Source: Tillus elongatus (taxonomy: Eukaryota; Arthropoda; Insecta; Coleoptera; Cleridae). From it: a stretch of DNA of 64,000 bases. The translations under genes were made by a program, and so were the position numbers. Positions 58,184 to 64,000 of the stretch are shown one piece after another. The notes beneath the pieces are model-generated. The model was not told the DNA's origin. It saw nothing but the letters and a program-made list of their open reading frames with translations, and did not search any database. The stretch lies in the NCBI GenBank assembly GCA_964006375.1, contig OZ023269.1, positions 126,054,723 to 126,118,722 of the forward strand, given 5' to 3'. Every line of letters begins with the position of its first letter. Within the stretch, counting starts at the first letter, position 1.

Positions 58184-59433
58184 CAGGGCCTTCATTAATT
58201 CCCGAGTTCCACGTGACCGAATTCTGTCTCTCTCTTAGTGGAATATGATTTTGTAAGTGGGCAGTCAAAAAGTAACCAAAAAAACCACTAGACTAGGGAT
58301 CCCAAAGTTACTAAATCAATTGACAATTGACAGTTCAGTCCATTGGTGCTCATTTCCCTTTTGACCGATTATTTTGTATATGTATTGTGCATTTTCCAAG
58401 TTCAACCAGTGTTTATCTTCTTCAAATATTTTTTTATCTATTGGACAATAAAAATAAACAGTTTTTATAAAAACTTAGCATTTTGATAAGGTTTTTACGT
58501 AAGTTAAAAGTGTAGGTATGTTAAGGTTATGTTTATTTATTTGTTCCATTTTTGTAGACTTGATTGTAAGGATGCCTTTCACACCGGAGCAGGATGCCTT
58601 TATTGTAATGGCCCATTTTTGCAGTGGTACTCAAAATCCAAATGGAAGTTGGTCTTATTCGTTAGAATCATGCATCGAGCAATATTCTGAAGCTTTTCCC
58701 GAAGACAACATTCCATACAATATTTTTAAAAACCACAGATTGGTCCTTATTAAGTGATATGAGGAAAAGCACTGTATTTGCAAAGGCAAATCTACAGGCA
58801 GGCCAACTATTCTAAAAGAGAATGTTGTTGACGATATTCGACATCGCATGGAACGAAGCCCTACCAAATCTGTTTGTCTGTTATCTGCCCAAACAGGTAC
58901 ATATTTGTTATATGTTACACAATACACATTCCTAAAACCGTAAAATATTTATTTACTGAACACTAGTAAAAATGTTTTTTGTAATGCTAGTTTTGTTTTA
59001 TTTTGATATCTATACAAAATAAAAGTAATATTTTATTATGTTTTTACAAACTGGTTATTAATGTTAAAATTAACAATGTTACATTTGAATTCCCCAACCC
59101 TTGAAACCTCAAAAATGACATTACATCATCAGCGGAATGCCGCTAACGCATCGCACCGCAATAGGTCAATTTTATTCTCATCTGAGCAAAACTCCGCGAA
59201 AAATATTTTCACTCTAATGCGTAAATGTGGAAGTAGAATTGAAGAAAACTAAAAGTTTAAGACATTTACTGTTTCACCTTATTATAATTTTTATATTTTT
59301 TATAAAACCACAAAGGAAATAAGAGACGCCACTGGCAACTTAGAGATTTCATTTATTCAGGTTGTACAACCGTGTATGTTTGGTTGCCCAACTTAAGCGG
59401 TTACGTGGGACTCGGGAATTAATGAAGGCCCTG
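58184..59433 (+). mobile_element. TA-target DNA transposon lacking its catalytic domain
   Basis: CAGGGCCTTCATTAATTCCC at the left is repeated inverted at the right end (GGGAATTAATGAAGGCCCTG). TA lies on both sides (58182-58183, 59434-59435). The inverted repeats extend for about 35 bases (CGAGTTCCACGTGACCG / CGGTTACGTGGGACTCG). It is 1250 bp long and carries one transposase N-terminal exon. It is inserted in the piggyBac 5' region. Confidence 0.85.
58572..58906 (+). pseudogene. transposase N-terminal helix-turn-helix exon
   Basis: The frame starts MPFTPEQDAFIVMAHFCSGT and continues NPNGSWSYSLESCIEQYSEA, then NIPYNIFKNHRLVLIK and a stop. Beyond a stop and slight frame damage it reads STGRPTILKENVVDDIRHRM, SPTKSVCLLSAQTG. 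This is the DNA-binding region that precedes the DDE domain in a large group of insect TA-target transposases. It is followed at 58906 by a GTACAT donor-like site. No WxDE or SPDLTPLD block exists in the rest of the element. Confidence 0.75.
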
Positions 59434-59559
59434 TATTTGTTGTCATGTGAGTACCTATATGAATTTTACATTAGTTATTCATTCCACGCAAAACACATAT
59501 TACACGAGCGCAAATTATCATTTATTATATATTTTTTAAAATTCTAGATCAGATAAGTG

Positions 59560-61561
59560 ATGGCGTCTTAGAAAAAGTTCTTTGACCTAACAAATGATAT
59601 ACGTGAAATACACCGTATTATTTTTTATTCTGATTCCGAGGAAGAGGAAGACTTCCAAGATGAAACTGACGTGGATGGATGCTATTATCCAAGGTTTTAG
59701 AACGGATCCTGAAGACGAAGAACTACCTGGAAAAGAGGAAACCCCTACCGATTTTTAGAGCCCGGGTCATTCTCAAGATGCCTTATTAGCTGAAACTGAA
59801 GAGAACTCTGTAGTTTCCCGTATTCCAATTTCCTCTCAGAATCTCTCACCATCCGCTTCCGATTCTGAAGACGGTATGTCGCTAGCAAAGATGATTCAGC
59901 TTGAGAACCAAGGTAAGGTTAAAATTTTATAGGTACAAGTATAACTCAAGGGTAAAAATGGCCTCAAATGGTCAGGCGTAAAAGGGGTAACTTCATCGTA
60001 CACCAAACAAAAATATTGTGCATTTACCTGGAAACAAGAACGAGTCTAGGCAGATCAAATCAGGACAAGAAGCGTGGCAGTTATGTTGTACACAACAGAA
60101 TCTAGATAAAATTACAAAATCTAGATAAAATTACAGAATACACCAATGAACAAATTTAAATTCAAAGAACGAAAAAATATCCTACCAAAGTGGACAATAA
60201 TGATTGCGAAGAGATACCAATAGACAATAGACCTTCCTACATTAAAGACACCAACATAGGGATATAAGCCCTATTTGGTTTGTTTTACTATTCCGGTGTG
60301 ATGAAGATGGGTGGAGTATTTACCAGAGGACTGTTTGACAGAGATTGTGGGATATCACTATTTCGTGCAACCATGCCCGAAGCACGTTTTAGATTTTTAA
60401 TTAACTGCATCCGATTTGAAGATAAAGACACCAGAGCTCAAATAAGGGTAATTGACAAACTTGCAGCATTCCGCAATGTGTTTGAGACATCCATAAATAA
60501 AATGAAAACTTTTTATATACCTTCAGAGTACACTACAATTGATGAACAATTGGTTGGTTTTCGAGGTCGATGCCCTTTCAAAATGTACATTCCTTCAAGG
60601 CCCGATAAATATAGTATCAAAATTGTAATGTGCTATAATGCTAAAAAGGCTTTTGTACTCGACGCTGAAATTTATACAGGCAAAGACTCGACACCACGTG
60701 ATATCCTGTCGCCCAATATTATTGCGGTAAACTTACCAGTTCTTTCTAGAGAACAAACAGAAATTTGACTATGGACAATTGGTTCATGTCTGTTCAAACA
60801 GCAAAGAATATTTTGGAAAAACAGATTACAGTGGTAGGCACTATGAGGAAAAATAAAAAGAAGATTGTCCGGCACTTTTAGATCTGAAGAAGAGGGAGAT
60901 AATACCCGCCATGTTTTGCTATAGTGGCGAACTTACACTACTTTCATTTTGTCCCCCAAAGACTGTCATAATGCTCTCAACAATGCACGAAAAAGGTGAC
61001 GAACCGAATACGACCAAATTACCAGAAATTATACAATTGTATAATTCAACAAAAGGAAGAGTGGACACTTTAGACCAACTGTGTCATACTTATTCTGTTG
61101 GTAGAAAAACACGTCGTTGGCCATTATGCTTGTCCTATAATTTGCTCAATAGAGTCGGGTATCCTTCTATGGTTCTTTTACGTGGTTCTAATCCGCCAAA
61201 TAAAGAAATTGTAACGAACAGAAGAACATATTTGAAAAAACTTGCGCTGGATTTAGTGAGACCTCATATGGAAAGTCGTCTGGTAACCGTAACTTTAAGA
61301 CGTGAACTCCGTCAGACTATACGAAATGTACTGAAAATAGCCCCGACAGTAGAAGTACCAACAAGGCAAATACTAACACGAATAGATGCACTTTCTGTCC
61401 CAGGAGGCAAGACCGAAAATCTAGGAGTAAGTGCGCGATGTGCAACTAATTCATATGTTTACAGCATCAGAAAAAAAGTGTGCCCAACTTGTGCCGAAAA
61501 AATTATTAATAAGTTTCTAGTAATTCACTTGTACTTACAGAAATTTTCTAAGATTCTATAA
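59560..61561 (+). pseudogene. piggyBac-like transposase pseudogene
   Basis: Would cut the element at TTAA sites. It starts ATG GCG TCT, then an in-frame TAG, KKFFDLTND and the acidic FYSDSEEEEDFQDETDVDG typical of piggyBac N-termini. Several stops and shifts lie between 59690 and 60270. The core (60280-60768) has FRFLINCIRFEDKDTR and YTTIDEQLVGFRGRCPFKMY (first catalytic Asp). After a one-base shift comes TMDNWFMSVQTAKNILEKQ (second Asp). 60911-61561 carries STKGRVDTLDQLCHTYSVGR and KTRRWPL (third Asp region), then a cysteine-rich tail with VCPTCAEK. All three catalytic Asp survive, but stops and frameshifts kill it. Confidence 0.88.
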
Positions 61562-61677
61562 TGCTATTTTTATAAATAAAGAAAACTTTCGAAAATTCAG
61601 CCGAGTTTATTTGGGGTACGATTGTACCCCACTGTAGCAGAATAGGTTCTGAAAATAAGTGTAGTATTCAGAGTTAA

Positions 61678-61868
61678 AGGCGGGTGCAGAAAAGGTATAA
61701 GGCAAGAAGAAACTGGAACCAGAAATACTTAAGTGAATACAATAACATAGAAAAATGTTAACAAGTAAAGAAAGAATAGATGCAAATAAATAGTGACAAA
61801 ATGGTAAATTACATTAAGAATACATTAAGAAATGATAGTCCTATCACGTCTACCAATTTTTTTTTTCT
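61678..61868. other. unassigned sequence
   Basis: Short gap between the piggyBac element and the next HINE; nothing recognised. Confidence 0.4.
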
Positions 61869-62968
61869 TTTAGTGAATTTTCTTTACTTAAAATATTTCA
61901 GAGAAAACTGGTTTCCTAGCCAACGAACCTTAGGTTAATAGCAAATTGAGTTATTGAAATTTGAAGCATTCAATGAAAATTCACTACCAAAACGCACTTG
62001 CTGCGGCTAGATTTCTTTTTCTCTTACAAACATGCATCATATTTCGATGAAAACTGCAAAAATGCGGTGGTTGTCCTCAAAACGTAAAAAGTCCCGATTT
62101 GAAACGTCAAAATTGAGAACATTTAGGCAAAGAACCTGAAAGAAATACGGATTGTGTAAAGAGTGTTCTGCAAACCCATAAGTTTCAGCTTCAACCATCA
62201 TTGCCATTCATTTTACTAAAATATTTTCAGAAAATTCATTTCAAATAGACCCTTTTTCTGATGCTTTGGCAGTAGTCTTAGTTAAGTTTATGGTGTAACG
62301 ATCTATAATTTTTAGCTAATTTTCCTAGAAAATATTCGTTAATGAGGAGACCGCGGCTTGTGAATTCTGAAAAGATTTTTTGAAATGAGCGCAAACTAGG
62401 CCCCTAGAATCCATATCCGGGTTTACTTTCTGTTTACATATATACTGGGTGACGCATTTCTACGGTAAAGATAAATATAATTATTAGTGTGCAAGATACG
62501 AGAAATTACCTATAGGGTGTCTTGAGCTGCATCTCATAAAATTATTTTGACAATCACAGGTGGCCCATAAGTCGTTGGTGATACGTACAATTTTTTTTGA
62601 ACATTCCTTATTGCATTTTTGCATTTTTTATCGAAATATGGTGAATGTTTGTAAAAAAAATCGAGACGCAGTATGTGCGTTTTGGTAGAGAATTTTCATT
62701 AAACCCTTCAAAATTCAATAAAGCAATTTGCTATTAACTTAAATTTCGTCAGCTAGGAAACGAGTTTTCTCCAAAACGTTTTGAGTTTATTTTCGGAAAA
62801 TTTTTGTACATTTTCAAGCAGGTTATGTTAATAAGATATGGTACGTTGTTCCTACTATATAGGTTATACCGGTGACTAAATTGATGCCTGCTTGCATTAA
62901 AAAGACATATTTGCTATTAAAAACATTATTATGAAAATTCATTTCCATAACGCAGTTGCTGCGTCCAG
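61869..62968 (+). mobile_element. HINE-like element, type M, complete, with an extra inverted segment
   Basis: 5' end TTTTAGTGAATTTTCTTTAC. A reversed M interior with an internal 3' end follows (61975-62012, AACGCACTTGCTGCGGC) and reversed TTACAAACATGCATCATATT. Next come TTGTCCTCAAAACGTAAAAA, CAGAAAATTCATTTCAAATA, a second 5' end (about 62320), an inverted 3' end (GAGACGCAGTATGTGCG at 62665) and the final 3' end at 62968. Confidence 0.77.
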
Positions 62969-64000
62969 ACTTTTGTTGTTTAAATAATAAATAGATTGGT
63001 CACAAAGCTGTGCTACGTGGTATGCCATACAAACCGTTTCTGGTCTACTGACTACATTTTCTCATATAAGTCACTAACTTCTATCTGTCAAGTAATCTGT
63101 CCTCAATTTTCCTCCAATACCTCAATACCTCTAAATGACCAATTACTGTCCATTTGATAAACATATAAATAAATAATAAAGAGTGGATAAATTTTAATAA
63201 TGCTGCAACCAAACCTGATCATATTTGATGCCTTACTAAAATGAGACATTTATTATTACTTGTGGAAAACATAACGGTTAATAATTATCGCAAATAAAAT
63301 GCATCCTTTAAAATCTAAATCAAAACCAGTATTATTTTTTGTGCGCAGTATTGCAACCTATATATTTTCTATGTATAATAAACATAGCATAATGTCTAAA
63401 GCATGTCATACAAAAAATTACAATGTATAGATCTGCCAATGTGTTTATCTGCCAATTAAAGCTGCATTTTCACAGGGAAGTAAATAGATTTATTCAAAAG
63501 CTAAACAAAACTTTTAATGCTTTTAAAATTATATAATGACGTTTACATTTTCTACATGTATTTCCAGTATGTTTGTCAATAAAAGTAGCAGCGGAAACCG
63601 TCTTTCATTAATATGCTTTTGATGAACGAATAAATAAAAATATGCTATAAAATATTTGTTTGAAATTGTATGCTAAATTTCTCGAAATACGGAATACATT
63701 TATTCAGGCATGTTAACACAGACATACATTTAAATTGATTATACAATTTAGGTTAAATCTGAAAATATATTTATATCCAGTAAAAATTTTAACAACCAAA
63801 TTTCCTCCAGACCAACCATATGCGTACGTACATAAATTGTGTCACTTTTTGTGCCTGCAGTGAGACAGAAACGATACATTTGTCACAACAGAGTATCAGA
63901 TTCCTGAAATAAAGCTATCGTTAGAGGTCTGCAAGCAACAAATTCGTTGTGTTAGCAAATTTTTATAGAAATCATTTACATTATCTGAAGTCAATTTGCT
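62969..64000. other. unassigned AT-rich sequence to window end
   Basis: About 1 kb with no recognised gene, RNA or repeat. Confidence 0.5.

Larger units (their letters stand above)
57549..61673 (+). mobile_element. piggyBac-like transposon with both ends and TTAA duplication
   Basis: TTAA at 57545-57548 and 61674-61677. Ends CCCTGGAATGCTACTTG and AAGTGTAGTATTCAGAG are imperfect inverted repeats. Each is followed inwards by a GGGGTAC..GTACCCC palindrome (57567 and 61613 regions). Two later elements sit inside: an S-type HINE (57704-58111) and a TA-target transposon (58184-59433). The total is 4.1 kb; without the inserts about 2.4 kb, the usual size for this superfamily. Confidence 0.88.

Overview
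This window is eukaryotic, strongly AT-rich intergenic DNA. It most likely comes from an insect or another arthropod: the mix of piggyBac, hAT-like, TA-targeting DDE transposons with an insect-type helix-turn-helix N-terminus, jockey/CR1-like LINEs and a gypsy LTR element is typical of beetles or true bugs. The order cannot be fixed from the sequence. I recognise no host protein-coding gene. Every protein match is to a transposable-element protein, and nearly all are broken.

The dominant component is one repeat family with about 28 copies or fragments. It has the anatomy of non-autonomous Helentron elements (HINEs, the group containing Drosophila DINE-1). The 5' end has a fold-back TTAGTGAATTTTC...GAAAATTCACTAA. 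A module with GAGATCCCGACTTTTGAA and GAGCGCGAACTAGGCCCC follows, then usually a (TA)n tract, then an arm starting ACCGATAACTCAAAAAAT. The 3' end is GAAAATTCACTACCATAACG followed by the stem-loop ACGCA-CTTGC-TGCGT and CCAG next to T-rich DNA. I use three labels. S is short (0.4-0.7 kb). L is long (2-2.5 kb), with a tRNA-like block and a tandemly repeated body. M is about 1 kb, with a second internal 5' end and an internal inverted 3' end. 'Plus' means the stem-loop end is on the right.

Layout: 1-5.4 kb is nested M, S and L copies plus a 200-bp palindromic MITE. 5.4-8.1 kb is a long-TIR TA-target DDE transposon. 8.1-10.3 kb holds two LINE scraps. 10.3-14.0 kb is a stack: HINE 5' end, DDE relic, CR1/L2-like LINE, and inside that a gypsy element with a 5-bp target duplication. 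14.6-21 kb is a jockey endonuclease fragment followed by L and S copies. 21.1-23.1 kb is a second long-TIR DDE transposon inside an S copy. 24.6-27.3 kb is a full L copy, a roughly 0.5-kb tandem duplication of its 5' end, and hammerhead-like motifs at its border. 28.1-33.4 kb has two jockey copies around a SINE-like block and a truncated RNase H LINE. 34.5-37.6 kb is HINE copies and a transposase relic. 37.6-40.4 kb is a SINE with a 13-bp duplication, a third jockey copy and an L2-like LINE end. 41.8-46.7 kb is LINE scraps and L, M and S copies. 47.7-49.9 kb is a third long-TIR DDE transposon between two facing HINE 5' halves. 50.7-52.0 kb is a transposase pseudogene carrying a 44-bp minisatellite. 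52.2-54.4 kb is composite HINEs. 55.8-57.5 kb is a hAT-like element with 8-bp duplications and a HINE inside. 57.5-61.7 kb is a piggyBac element between TTAA sites, with a HINE and a TA-target DNA transposon inside. 61.9-63.0 kb is another M copy. The rest is unassigned AT-rich sequence.

The elements interact mainly by nesting. All three complete long-TIR DDE elements sit in TA-rich HINE sequence, and several LINE fragments break off exactly where a (TA)n tract starts. No replication-helicase gene that could mobilise the HINEs is present here, so a source element would have to lie elsewhere.
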